Of a stretch of 64,000 bases of DNA, positions 1 through 12,910 are shown in pieces. Source of the DNA: Litomosoides sigmodontis (Eukaryota > Nematoda > Chromadorea > Rhabditida > Onchocercidae); assembly GCA_963070105.1 (NCBI GenBank), contig OY718806.1:455001-519000 (forward strand), written 5' to 3'. Below the pieces are notes generated by a model. It saw nothing but the letters and a program-made list of their open reading frames with translations, was not told where the DNA came from and did not search any database. A program made the translations under genes and the position numbers. How positions within the stretch are numbered: the stretch's first letter is position 1; each line of letters begins with the position of its first letter.

Positions 1-3000
1 GCATAAAATCGAGATATTGTAGTTGGAAATTCGAGTTAGCGGCTTACGTCAAATATTTCTCGAACGAATTTCTTTACGGATCTGCTCCGTTTTTTTTTCA
101 TGCGATATTTTCAGAAGAAAATATGGCATGAATATTTAAGAAATTTTTTCCAAACATTCGTTCATTTCATGCAGTGCTAAACCTGTTAGCTTAGTGAAAT
201 GTTCTCATATGTTAGTTAGTAAATTGAATTATTTTTTACTGAAGATATGAATGGTGATTTTACACGGATAATATTTGAAAAGCACGACAATGGTTAACAA
301 TGTAAAACAAAAAGTATTGGCCGCATTCTCAGTGGACTGCAGACAATGTTGCTAATTTTTCCGTTACCGTTTCATTCTTTCAATTTATGTTTTGCTGGAA
401 AATTTTCTTCCCAGAAAATTATTCCGGTGCATTTGTGAGACTATCATCACATCTGTCATTGAAATGCGAAAGCAACGACCAATAGAGCGCTTTCATTATG
501 CGGTATAGTGTTATACACGGGTCTTGAGATTTGTTTCCTTAAGTTCCCTGTGTTGAACTTTTTTTAGCGCACCTGAGAAAGTCGCTGCTGAATTGTGCGA
601 ATTGTCGCGTGTGTAATTTCAGTTCATTAAACAAATTCTCTTTCAAAAAAAGGGGATGGGAAACCCTTCTTTTAACGGTAACCCTAACATTGTGAAACTT
701 TACTCGCAGATTAATGTGAGTGCTTCCTTTGCACTAACATCAGAAACTCTCTAATAGGCATTTTTTAATTCAATCCTTAGTTTAATTTCCCTCGACCTCT
801 TGTGTCTCAGTTAGATATTCCTTTATAAATTATCGTAATCAATCAATTACGAGTATTGGCGATATACGAGCTTTTGGCAGAACCGTATGTTCACGCTGAG
901 ATACGTGTACACTGTAACCTCCTTTTTCTTTTGCAAATTATTTCTCAAGATTTGCAATCTCTACAAATGATCCATTATTTCGAGTCATAGTAACAGACGT
1001 GCCATTTTATTTTCATAATGTATAACTATCTTACAGTTTCTTCAGGTATACCTACTTTCAATATTTCTGCGAGGAGTGCCAGGAATCAACAGTTGTCGTA
1101 AATAGCGCGCATTCGTGCATTCTTTTGGCTGATTCAGTTTTTATTTTCATTTTTACTGTCTGCCCGATTATGCAAACACGTGCACACATTCATCTATTTT
1201 TTCGCTTCAATAATCATTAATTGTATTAAAAGCATTCAATAAATAGCAAAGGAAGAAAGAAACTTGATATTTCCTTATCAAAATTCTGCATTCGCAGAGT
1301 GACACGATGGGTTAATATATATTTCTATAAGTTAAGCTTGAATCTAATTTAAGACTGGATAGATGTAATTAACAGACATGCATGGATGTTGCGGGATAAT
1401 TGGTTTAAAATAACGAGATGCAATTCAAACAATGTGTTATTTAATTTCTCATTCAAGGCGGCCCTGTCCCTCATCTGTGGATATCTTTTGGATATTCTCG
1501 AAGCTTAGATGTGTGATTCACACTATCATGAATCATATTGTAAAAGTCACTGACATCGGGAACAAGCTAAGTCTTGACCATTTTTCGTCATGCCTGTTAT
1601 CTTATTATTTTCGGGATTGTCTTGAAGCTATCAGTAGGCAACATTGAACATTGAATCTGCGTTTTTTTCTTGGTAATTAGATAATTACAGGAGGGATTTC
1701 CCTCTATTTCCTCTTCATATATTTTCATAGTGGGTGGTAAACGGTCACATGCAATGCCTTCCTCATTCTATTTAAATTTTCCTTTCTAATATTTGTAATA
1801 TGTGGAGTTTAAAGAGGACGCAAGCGGCAGTGTCGCTGTGGTGTTGATTTTATCACAATATCCTTCTACCTTCGGCCTCGAACCATGTACCTCTAAACTT
1901 TCGTCCTCATTTGTTCATTTCATTTGGAAAACGATGCGTATCCATGTAATAGATGTCGACATTCACTGTTGATATACGCAGCGTACGACCATCGTGCATT
2001 CATAGCGTTTCAATAATCTCAGCAAATGCTTACTGATAAGCAAGCAGTATTTGCCACTATCAGGTTTGCATGTGTCATCGTCTCTGATGGTTGTGCTCTA
2101 TCTACCCACTTTCGACGCCTCAACAAACCTTCCTTCCGTTGCTATCATCTTATTGGCTTCACGTGGTTAGCATTCAGTAGTTTCACTCTGAAGCAGCAAC
2201 AGCAGTTCACTGCAGCACTGACCACCTTTTCTGGATAAAAATCATCGCATATCTTTTTCACCTGGATAGGTTTATAAATTCTGCTGCATTTTTATTCTAC
2301 CTTTCGAGTTTCTGTCCATTTTTATTCGACGATTTTAGATTAGAATGCATTTTCAAACGCTTCGGGAAGTTGTTGCAACAGATACTTCGAGTGTGATTAA
2401 CTTGTATAATATTTAATTGTTTCCATCTGCTGTTCCGATCTCTCAGCTTTCTGTTATCTAAAATTAGTGGCACAACGAAAATGCCTCTTATGCTTGAGTA
2501 GGAGGATTAGATTATTGATGAGTTTAGCAATATATCATTTTAAGGGAGAGGAGAGAAAAGGAAGAAAGTTATGACTGAAAACTGTGACATCATGTGGAAA
2601 CTCATTTCACAGTCTCTTTTTTTCTTTTTCGTCCTATGCTGTAATTTAAATTGAAAAAGAAGAATGTGTTTCTTTTAACTAGTTTATTAAGTGGTAAATC
2701 CGTTTGGAAGATGAAATCCCATTGAGTTCCCTTTTTTCCTTTCCCTCTAATTTCCTGTTAATTTCAGGATTCAATTTTCCTTTCTAATTTAATGATTTGT
2801 TTCGAACTACTTTTTGTTCCCGCTTGTTTTACTATCAGCGCAATAATTTTGCCCACATATTTTCCAGAAATGTCGTTTCGTGCTGCTCCTCATTTATCCG
2901 CGCTCTATCCATTTCTTCCGGCTATCGAATTTATGACTATGGAAGTGCATAGAAGCCTTCAACTTTTTGTTGTTTAAATTACACTCCGAATTACATTTTT

Positions 3001-3247
3001 TTTTCCCTCAATGTGATTTTTTTTCTTTAGATGAATTTATCCAACACTTTCTCCTTCCGTGCTATTTCCATTCGCAATTCTCTCTTCCTTCTTCCTTATC
3101 TTTTGCCGCAAACGTTGGTCTACTTCTCATTTGTACACAAAACAACCTGCCGCGTATCCTTCAGGATTGCAGTTTTAGACATTCGCTATTCTGTTTTTTT
3201 TTCAATTTTTGAAATATTTCAATTCAAACTTTTATTTGTCCCTACAG
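1..3247. other. Probable long upstream intron of the MAGI gene
   Basis: I find no convincing coding exon here on either strand. The open frames are short, AT-rich and unlike any known family. The next exon (3248) begins in phase 1 with the segment that follows the guanylate-kinase domain in MAGI proteins, so at least one exon must lie upstream; I see none in this stretch, which is therefore most likely intron, possibly with internal promoters. An alternative first exon cannot be excluded. Confidence 0.5.
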
Positions 3248-6200
3248 GACATTATTATGGGACACCGAAACCAGTGGAGGATGACGAAATGGTAAGCGAT
3301 CCAAAGGGACCATTACCTCCCAACTGGGAGATTGCTTACTCTGATCAAGGGGAAAAATACTTCGTCGAGTAAGTTAGATGTTGTAATTTTTGGAATGTAA
3401 ACTGAGTGTTAAATGAAATACAAAATGAATCCGTATGAATATTTATTTAATTTATAACTCTATTGATTTTGGCAATTTTGCAAGAGGAGTATTAGCTTTA
3501 AATATTTGTGCAAATGCAATATGGTATTCCAAGATGTCGAAGGTGCTCCTTTTTCATGTGTGAAACTTTAACTTAACATTTAGCCATAACACTGGCACCA
3601 CACAATGGGAAGATCCAAGGGATTTGCCGGATGGTTGGGAAAAAGTGAATGATGGCATTTACGGGACATTTTATGTCGAGTAAGTCTTTAACGGATTAAA
3701 TTACCCGTCACGTGGGTGTGTGTGGGTATCAACGAGTTCGCAAAATTTATGCGTGCTTCACTCATATCAGTAGGAGGAGTGCCACTGGGATCCGAGTTGC
3801 AGTCCACAAAGGAACGTGCTTCCCAGCACAGAGATTTTATGACCTTATTAAGCTCATTTCGTCATGTGAATGCTTGCACCTGCAATTTTACAGTCTGTCC
3901 ATCTCCCTCGATGGTGCGAGGGGTTCTCTTCTTGTCCATTTCCCTCCCCTCTTACTGCTCTTCCAAGTGCTGTCTATTATTGAGACTGCGAAATGAGGAA
4001 AAAAAGTTGTCGCCGTAATCTCATTAATTTATTTTCAAACTTTTCTCTATTATTTACCACTCGTAGTGTTTACTTGACGTATTATTCGAGTTAGAGTTTA
4101 CTTTGAAATTCCCTACCTTTATTTCTCTCCCTTACTGCCTTTTTTTCCGAGAGAATTTCCTTTCCCTTCTCCTCTTTAATCTCCCTCTTTCGCCTTCTAC
4201 TTTTTAATGATCACTGCTTCTCATAATACTATGAAGTACATCCACTGCCTCTCCAATATTTATTGTATTTCTGTTCGGCCACCTCTTCTTCTTCTTTCCT
4301 TTTTCTGTTCTCATTGAATTCTCAAATCGGCTTTCCGGAAGGCTTGTCTATTTGTAACTGTAATATCAAGATGTCTCATATCACACTCCATCAAGCGATA
4401 CTTCGCAGCACGGCTGTTGGCACTGCAAAAATGCATGAAAAGTGGTGGTCGAATATTGAAGATGTAAATAATCTCACCACGCATTATTTATTGCCATGAA
4501 TATTGAATCCTTGGAATACATCAATTACTTCATCTGGAGTTCATTAAATTTAGCGATTTTTAGTCACGTGAACAAGCGTACTCAATATGAACGTCCGTCC
4601 AGTTCATCCTTGCAAAAGGCTACAAATGTGATACAACATAATCCTTCGTCACATTCCTACGCATATGTTGACAATCACGATAGCAGCAGTAGTACGAAAA
4701 CCCTTGCAACTGCTAACAATGGCACAGGATCAAGGAGACACTCAACCCTTTACAGTAATCATTCATCGCCGTCTCATGCTGCTCGATCTGCATACAGTTT
4801 CACAAGGTAGAATTTCGAGTTTGGCAAAGTTCAATCACCAAGTGATGTGGAATGGATTAATTTAGTCAATTTATTTCCAAGTATATCCTAAGTTCTTATT
4901 TGCCAAAATGATTTGAACGGATGGATGGGTGTTACACGCAAATGATTGTCCACTGATTTGGCAGGGATCCATCTCAACTACGTGGTGAACTTATAACAAC
5001 TCGTATTGTGAAGGGACCGAAAGGACTTGGCTTTACATTAATCGGCAATGACGGCAGTTCACTACAGGATGAATTCTTGCAGGTTTGGGGCCTCACTAAT
5101 TCTAATTTATTATCCGTCTTTTCCACCAGTTTTTAAATTGAAAGAGTTTATCGGTATGATGGCAACTTTAATTTCCTACAAACTTACCATCTGTAATTTA
5201 TTAACCTGAAAAAAATGAGAATAAAAACATTTACACCTTTCCTTCGTCATTTTTTTAATCATTTTTTTTAGATAAAAAATGTGATTCCTGGTGGACCTGC
5301 TCATCGTGACGGCATCTTGCAAATTGGTGACGTCCTCGTGTACGTTAATAGCGAATGCGTCTTAGGGGCATCACAAGCGCACGCTTGTCTAATATTTCAA
5401 TCAATTGGTGTTGGTGAACTCGTAACATTGCAAATTTGCCGCGGCTATCCACTGCTTTTCGATCCCACAAACAAGGTTCTCTCCCTCTTCACTTCATTTT
5501 TTTCCTCTTTTATATAAGTTTAATTTCATTTGTGGTGACGAAGAAATGTTTGGTTATAAATATTTTTCATTCGCCAGTTTATTAACCCTCGTTTTCCTTT
5601 AGATTGTTACTGAGAATGCATATGTCACACGACCAGACGATGTGAAGGAAATTGTTATCAATAAGGTTCTTCATTTTCTGTTCACCAATCAGGTTTTCAT
5701 CGCACATTAATTCAAAAAAAAGGAAGTTAACATTTCGCCCATGTATTTTGAAAATTTTCTCCTGAAAGTTTTGTATTTTAGGGTAGTGATGGCTTCGGAT
5801 TCACGATTTTCGAAAGTATACAGGGACAGCGAGTTAAGAAAATTTTATATCCAGAGCGATGTGAGAATTTGTTGGAAGGCGATACCCTTTTAGAAATGCG
5901 AACTACATATCCGCATGGAAATCCAAATTGTCCAATGGGTGAAGAACGTATCACTGATTTCCGGGGGATGCCACACCATGAATTGGTTTCCATACTGAGG
6001 GAATGTCCTGTTGGATTCTGGGCCAAACTGCTTGTAAGGAGGAATTCACCCAAGCAGAGGTATAAATTATTTTCTTGCTCTTTGCTAAGATTTCTGGTAG
6101 GATTGTTGCAATAAAATAACGAGCTTTCTTAAAGATAAAAGACACTTCAGGCTGGCATTTATGATATGATATTTTTACACAACGTCTAATTTTTATGTGG

Positions 6201-9200
6201 GTAGTATCTCATAAGATTTTAAGAATCATTCTAAGTAACCGTTAATGATTTTTTTAGAGTTTGCCGGTTTTGATTGTTAATTTCTTCGTTTTTTGTCTTA
6301 ATCCATGCTGCTGTATTTTCGGTTTCAGATCTCGCACTCCGTCAGCAGCATTTCGTTACGGTGAACAGAGGGCTAGTCCAACACCAACATTGATGCCAAG
6401 ATCGAAAACCCCAGCACCACGTCCTCCGAGACCTACTAAAACCTATCCTCATCCTTCTACATTACTGTCTGCCGCTGGGCAGGGTCGAACTATTTCAAAC
6501 GGTGGAATAGTCGGTACGCATGGATCTGGAAATACTATTCCAAGGGTAACTGCTGCATTATTTTGCACTTAATCTCCTGAAATATTATATTAGAAGTTTA
6601 TATTATCATTATGCTTTCAACTAATATAAGCTTGTGTCTCCACACATGTCATTTGTATGTGATTGGGTGTGTTGTACAAGTAAATTCCATTGTCATTGAT
6701 GCGCTGTTTGAAAAGAAGCTGAAATTTTGCACATTTTAGCAGCGTGAGCGACGTCCAAATGAGGATATTTATGAGAATTTTTCGAATTTGCGGCCCTCAT
6801 CTACAAGTTTGGGATTCTCAACGCCCAACTACATGCCAATGACCGCACTTACTACTTCGAATGGTGAGATGGTAACAGTTAATCTAATCAGGAAGCCAAA
6901 TGGATTTGGTTTTCGAGTCGTTGGTGGAACTGAGGTAAGTTTTCCAGTGAACAGTTGCTTGACATCTTCAGAACTGCTTTAGTAATATATATTTTTGTTA
7001 ATTTTGTGTTGTTTCAGGAAGGAACAAACATTACAGTCGGTCAAGTGGTACCTGGAGGTGCTGCAGCAGATGATGGTCGTTTACATCAAGGAGATGAAAT
7101 CATCGAAATTGGTGGTAAGAACGTTGAGGGTGAAAGTCATGCAATGGTTGTACAACTAATGCAAAAAGCAGCTGCTAGTGGGCATGTCAAATTAGTTGTT
7201 CGTCGCCCTAAAACTGGAGGTGAACGTTTCCTGGTCAATTTCTCTTCTTTCACGCATGTATGTCAATGTTACATGTGTGTCGCATAAGTATGACGGAAAT
7301 TTCGATTCTTCAGATTTGCTGCGCTCAACATCTGCTCCAGTTAATCAGTTGAATGCGACCTATGCTACCTACGATGTTGTACTTAATCGGAATGATGGTG
7401 ACAGTTTCGGTTTTGTTATCATATCTTCCCTCAATAACAACGGGAGCACTATAGGTCAGTTTAATTTTGTTTGTGAAATATCTTTTTTGAATCCGAAAAG
7501 AATGGTATAAAATTGGTAATAAAGAGATGCAGTCAACTGAATTTTATGCAACATATACCCTAGTTATTCACTTCACATTCTTTGTTAGGAAGAAACCAAG
7601 TAAAGAAACAATGATTTGGTAAGTTAATAAATTAATTGAACATGCTATGAATTTGTACTATCGACATTAATTATCATGTACTTACAGGACGAATAGTGGA
7701 AGGATCACCAGCAGCTCTTTGTGGTCAGTTGCGCGTGGGCGATCGAGTGGTAGCCGTTAATGGTATTGACATTATCAAATTGCCCCATAATGATATTGTT
7801 GCGCTAATTAAAAAGTCTGGTTTATCAGTGAGGCTAACAATATCGTCTTCATCATCATCAGGCCTTCTCTTAGGTATGAGATTTTACGATACTAGCAATT
7901 TTATCTGAGGATTGATGGCTTAAGTTTTTTAGGTAGTCTCTTGTGAGGAATCGTAAGAGCCTCGTCTATAGCCTACATTTTACCTCTGAAAATCCAGGCC
8001 CGAATTTGTTATACGTGCACTGAGTATGATCTATAAAGCGATTAATTGTGATTCATGAGGTTATTTGTTTTTCTTAAGGCTAAATTCTGAAGTCGAGACT
8101 TTAGAGGTCGTTTTCTGCTTCCATCTCAGTTTTTTGGGAGATTTCCACGCTAATCTCATTGCTTTTATTTTTTTCTAGGTTCTTCATCTTACTATTCAGC
8201 TTCACATATTGCGCCTACTGCCACTTACGGGCGTTCTTCCCATCTTTCTTTTGATGTTCCTCAATACACATATCCGGTCGGAAATGGTTTTGTCACTAGA
8301 ACATCACCAATACCTCCAGAAGCGGTTCGTTCATTTCTCTTGTGCTTTTATTAATAAAATCGAATTTCAAGGTAGCTATTTCTTTTGTAGTGCATTGTTC
8401 CGTATGTTTTAACATTTTTCAAAAAAATCCCTCTGGTTTTGTATTTTCTACAAAAAAAGTAGTGCGCCTCTTTTTTTGTCGGGTGGTAACATTAACATTG
8501 CCTTTACTTTTCTTATCAACTGCTTGTTTTTCCACGATTAATTAAGTTTCATCTTTACGGCTTGAGAATTGATACTTATACTTTTTGTTCTTGAAGTGCT
8601 GTGATGAAATAATAGGTGTTATAGCATAATTACTGCCTGCACCGTTTCGTTCAATTCAGTCAGCTTTATCGTAGCGGACAATCATTTAACTTCTTATATC
8701 CAAGCAGCTACCCTATGACATCTCTCTCCTTGCATGTATTTCCCTCATATCTTTCCATTCATGAATGATCTGTAATGCTAAAATCTTCCTTCCGGCAGAA
8801 ATACTGAAAGGTTAAGGTTAGGAACTTGAAAGCTCACATATATGTTTAATTCGAAACATTTGTTTGCCTGAGTGGCAGCAGCAGCATGCACGTTAAGTTA
8901 CTTGCCGGATTAATTCTGGCTTGTTTTGTGAAAACGAAAAAGGAAAAATTCTAACAATTGCTTGGTGTTGTAGCAGTCGAGTTGTGAGTCATTACTTCAA
9001 GATCTATGGGATATATCGTGCATTGATCGCTATTCCGAATTTAGCGATTACGACGCCATAACCATCTCGCCATCATCCACTGCAGTTTCATCCGTATCTC
9101 TACGGTTGGTGTATGTGATTGTGTTCCTTGTGCTTTCGTGCTGCGTGCACTATTCGGGCATTATTCTCATCATTGTATATATTTCATGTGCTGCTCCTCT

Positions 9201-10234
9201 TGTCCTAAAAACTGTAATGGACTGCAAATAGACACGGAAGTACATGTAATAAAGCATTAGAATTTCTGACATCGTAACTGTAGAAAATTCTGTGAAAAAC
9301 CACCACGAGAAATACAATCAAACTGTACATACCTTAATCTCTGAAAAATTAGTCTTCCTGCCATTTCTGAGGAAAAGGTCAAGTGTCGTCATTTTGTGAA
9401 TGTTCGAAATGTTTTGTTCGAATGATTTAGCCAATAATATTATATTTCAAATACATGGATGTACATATCCAAGCGGATTGGTTATTGCGAAGAAAGAATT
9501 ATTGACGTGTTCCTGTCATTATTCATGATTTATTGAAATGTACTTGAAACTATTCTCTAACTGCTTTCGAATTTTTCTCTATTGAAATGTCATTTTTTCA
9601 TTTCCATGAGGCTTTTCATTTCTTACCTACTTATAGATCTGCAGCTCCTAGGTAAGACTATAACGTCGGAAGATTTACGAGGATCATGAGAATCGCAGCC
9701 ATTTCCAATTAACAGATAGTTGACTGTAGGAAAACAAGTTGGCACAAGGAGTTTTTTCTCATTGCCATTAAAAGCTATCATGTAAATATTGACGTCAGGC
9801 TCTGACATCAAGCGTATGTTTTGTAAGAAAAATTAAAACTTCGCGCATAAGCTAAACTTCACGGATGAATTCGTCAGCTTATAGAACAAACTGTTTCATT
9901 TGTATTAGCGATTTTATTTATTACTGCTTATTTTAAAAGAAATTCCAAGTTTTTCTTTCAGGAACAAACACTTATAAATGTGGAATTGAATCGTGGACCG
10001 AAAGGTTTCGGTTTTTCAATTCGTGGCGGACAAGAATTTGATTCTATGCCATTGTTCGTCTTGCGAATTGCGGAAGACGGGCCAGCAGCTTTAGATGGCC
10101 GTTTAAAGGTTGGTGATCAACTGATGGAAATTAATGGACAGTCGACACGTGGTATGACGCACAGCAGTGCAATCCAAATCATCAAACAGTATCCTACTGT
10201 TAGATTGTTGGTCAGGAGACCGCAAGGTTTTTAA
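3248..10234 (+). CDS. magi-1: MAGI-type scaffold protein (2 WW, 5 PDZ), 5' end missing
   Basis: Membrane-associated guanylate kinase of the inverted (MAGI) type, a scaffold at synapses and epithelial junctions. Exons read: 3248-3368, 3584-3679, 4564-4806, 4965-5082, 5272-5475, 5603-5665, 5782-6059, 6329-6545, 6740-6934, 7018-7219, 7314-7454, 7688-7873, 8179-8324, 8974-9108, 9962-10234. All junctions are GT-AG and in phase, giving 871 residues in the window. The first exon carries the YYGTPKP linker that follows the guanylate-kinase domain in MAGI proteins. WW1 has LPPNWE and TTQWEDP; WW2 has GWEKV and TQYERP, with the Tyr usual for MAGI WW2. Five PDZ domains follow, with carboxylate loops GLGF (4965 exon), GFGF (5782), GFGF (6740-7219), SFGF (7314-7873) and GFGF (9962). 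A Pro/Ser-rich linker lies at 6329-6545. PDZ0 and guanylate kinase should lie upstream of base 1. The frame ends with TAA just after the last PDZ. Exon 8974-9108 (45 codons, phase 0/0) is new to me and may be a cassette. Confidence 0.9.
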
Positions 10235-12910
10235 CTTTTGTGTGAATTATTTTATTTGTTGGTATATCAATATTTTGGGTAATCCATGCTCCTTACTTGT
10301 TTTCCCAATTGTGTGTTGTTTATGACTAATTTTTTGAGGTTATAATAATAATTTTACTTAGTGCTGGAACCTGAAACTCTACTTATTTGACATTTTGGAT
10401 AGAACTAACTAATGATGTGTTTTATTATTACATAATGATTGGATCTTAGGCTGTTTAAAGTATTTTAAGCAATCCATAGTAAGAACTTTATTATTGTCTC
10501 TATTATTCCAATTATTGTTTCCATTATTGTTTTACGTACTCGTATCAGTTTTTTAGGAATAGCTACATTTTTTCTCACACATTCTGTAATTTAAGAACAA
10601 GTAACAAAGAATCCCGTTCCAGGTATTTATATTCTGTGTTGGTAGTCTCTCGCCTTTCTCCATACGCATTTTTTTCGCGTCAAATTTGTGTTAGCTAACG
10701 TTATTCCATTTCAATAATTTTCTCAGTCACATCTAGCCATTGCTTTAAAATATTTCGTTTCATAAAAATGAAATGCAATTGTCTCATTCATATATATGTA
10801 TACATATATTTTTTCGTTTTCAGATCTCATTTTGTACATTTCGAACGTTGCAGTTTCGGATACTTTGAAGTCGAAATTGCTCTTTTGAAATTAAATTGGA
10901 ACTAAAAATATTTTGATTTCTTATAAAATTTTTATCCCACTTTGTAGGAAAAATTTTTTATAAGGCCGTAACTTACATTTGTTCATTTTTTTACACGTCT
11001 TTACCAGACTTCCAGAATGTTGCAAACGAAGTTTCTTGCAATAAAATATTGAAGTTTGAAGTGTATGTCAGTTTCATTCGTTTTTTTTTTCAAAATTTTT
11101 GCATAGTCTTGGTAATGCAGTGTTGCTTTTTGGTGATGTGATATCTACTTTACAAAGAGATGTGAATTCGTTAAGATGAGAAAGTAGGTGTGTATCATCT
11201 GGAAATTTTGGAGTGACTCCAGCTTTGTTGCTAAAATATATTGACGCTTGAAAAAGGTCTCTCACAGGATGCCCGTAATTAGTACTTATGCAAAATTTAT
11301 AGTTCTCTGCAAAAATGGGTGCAATTTTGCGAATACAATGGAAATCCATCAATAGGATTAATTTGATAGTGTCAGGCCAAATGCGCATTGATGGGGCAAG
11401 TGGTTCAAACACTTTGCCGTAAATTGTTCATTAAATGCTTAGCTTAATTAACGCATTTATTTCGGCTGATGTGCATCCCTCATGATGTCCTACTTTAATG
11501 CGCCCTTAAGATTTGTTTGGTGTAATATAGCAAATTAGAAATGTGGGGACGATATCTGTCCGAGCAGTCATTTGCAAATTAAATAAGCTAGATTACCTCG
11601 AAGTTGTCTGTAGCATTCGACTCCACTTTTTGCATAAACGTTGCACCATTTCCAATTCCTCCTAACCGTATGCATTTTACTCGGAATTCAAGTACACGGT
11701 TCCTGCCTCTATGGTATTAAGTGTAGTCCTCCTCAAGTTAGAGTGAAATACGATTTTTCTAGAGACGATGTATATGTAGGGGCAGTTCCTTTGCCTTAGA
11801 TTTTTGAAAGCAGTTTGTTGGGTTACTTGAGAATGTTCATGGTCTGAACATTCTCAATTTCGATTAAATGAGAGTGACAAAGAAACATCGATTGCTGTTG
11901 TCAATAAGGAGTTTAATTTCGCGGAAAATATGACGCATCGCAGTTGGCGGTGAGAGGTTGTCTTGGAAACGGATTTTACTGGAACAGCTTTTGAGAGATG
12001 ACTGAAAATCCATCGGTTGTAAGAGTAAAAATAAAAAAAAAATGAAATTAGTAACTTTGTTAGCCTCTCGTCATGCATATCACTACTCGATTTAATTCTG
12101 ATTTAATAGTTTCATTAAATTGGAAAAATAAAAAGTGACTGCATCGATGCATTTTTTCAATCTCGTGCAGTAATAATTCAGATAGCTATCAATCGTTTCT
12201 TTGTTGAAACAGATTATTGTTGTTTTCACTTTTAAAAAACCGGGTTAATGAAAGTCTCCTACCAAGTGAGTGACGATTAAGCATTTGCATTCTTACTTGA
12301 ATATTGAGCACCTTTTGAAAATTGTCTCGTTATTTGAGCGTGCTGTTTGATCTGTCAAATCTGTGCCTTAAGCAAGCTTTACACGTTTGTCATAACCTTA
12401 AATATTTATCAGGCTTGTGAACTCTCCTTCTCCAATGCTCATGAGAAGGATGGATGACTGTGGTGGAGATGATGATGATGGATGCTACGGTTGAAATTGA
12501 GATGATGCAATTGCAACGGCTGGCTACAATTTGGAGTGCAGAAGCGGTGTCTGCACATTCCTATTTCTTTCTACTTATAATAATCGATGTTACTACTAAT
12601 AATGGAAAAGTGAGGTGTAGTAAGAGGCTGGAGCTTTTCTTTGGTCAAGCATCATCTCGGCTCGGTTCCACTTGGTCCCAGTCCTGGCTATTGACACGCC
12701 CTCGCATCCCACTCTTCTATTACCTCCCCCTTTCAACATTCATTATTGTTCCCTTTCGTGCCTTGTCACTCACTTATTTTACTGATTAATTATATTTCAA
12801 TTTTTGCTCAGCTAGAATTCTATTCTCGCATCTTGCAGTGCTTCTCTAATAATATCAGTATTAATCATTGGCTAAAATTCCACGAAAATTAAACTTACAT
12901 CATTTCGGCT
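10235..12910. other. Intergenic region, MAGI 3' side to Flamingo promoter
   Basis: No gene recognised. It should hold the MAGI 3' UTR (a possible AATAAA is at 11040-11045) and the Flamingo promoter or outron. A 112-codon open frame on the minus strand (11412-11074) reads like a protein but matches no family I know and has no clear splice context. A short inverted repeat, TCCTTCTC at 12425-12432 and GAGAAGGA at 12443-12450, lies near the start of Flamingo, next to a short GAT repeat at about 12467-12482. Confidence 0.5.

Noticed and set aside
11074..11412. 112-codon minus-strand frame between MAGI and Flamingo
   Set aside because: It reads plausibly as protein but has no family, no neighbouring exon and no regulatory context; not enough to call a gene.
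12454..12789. 111-codon open frame upstream of Flamingo
   Set aside because: Biased composition with a GAT repeat, no domain, and no in-phase link to the 12911 exon.
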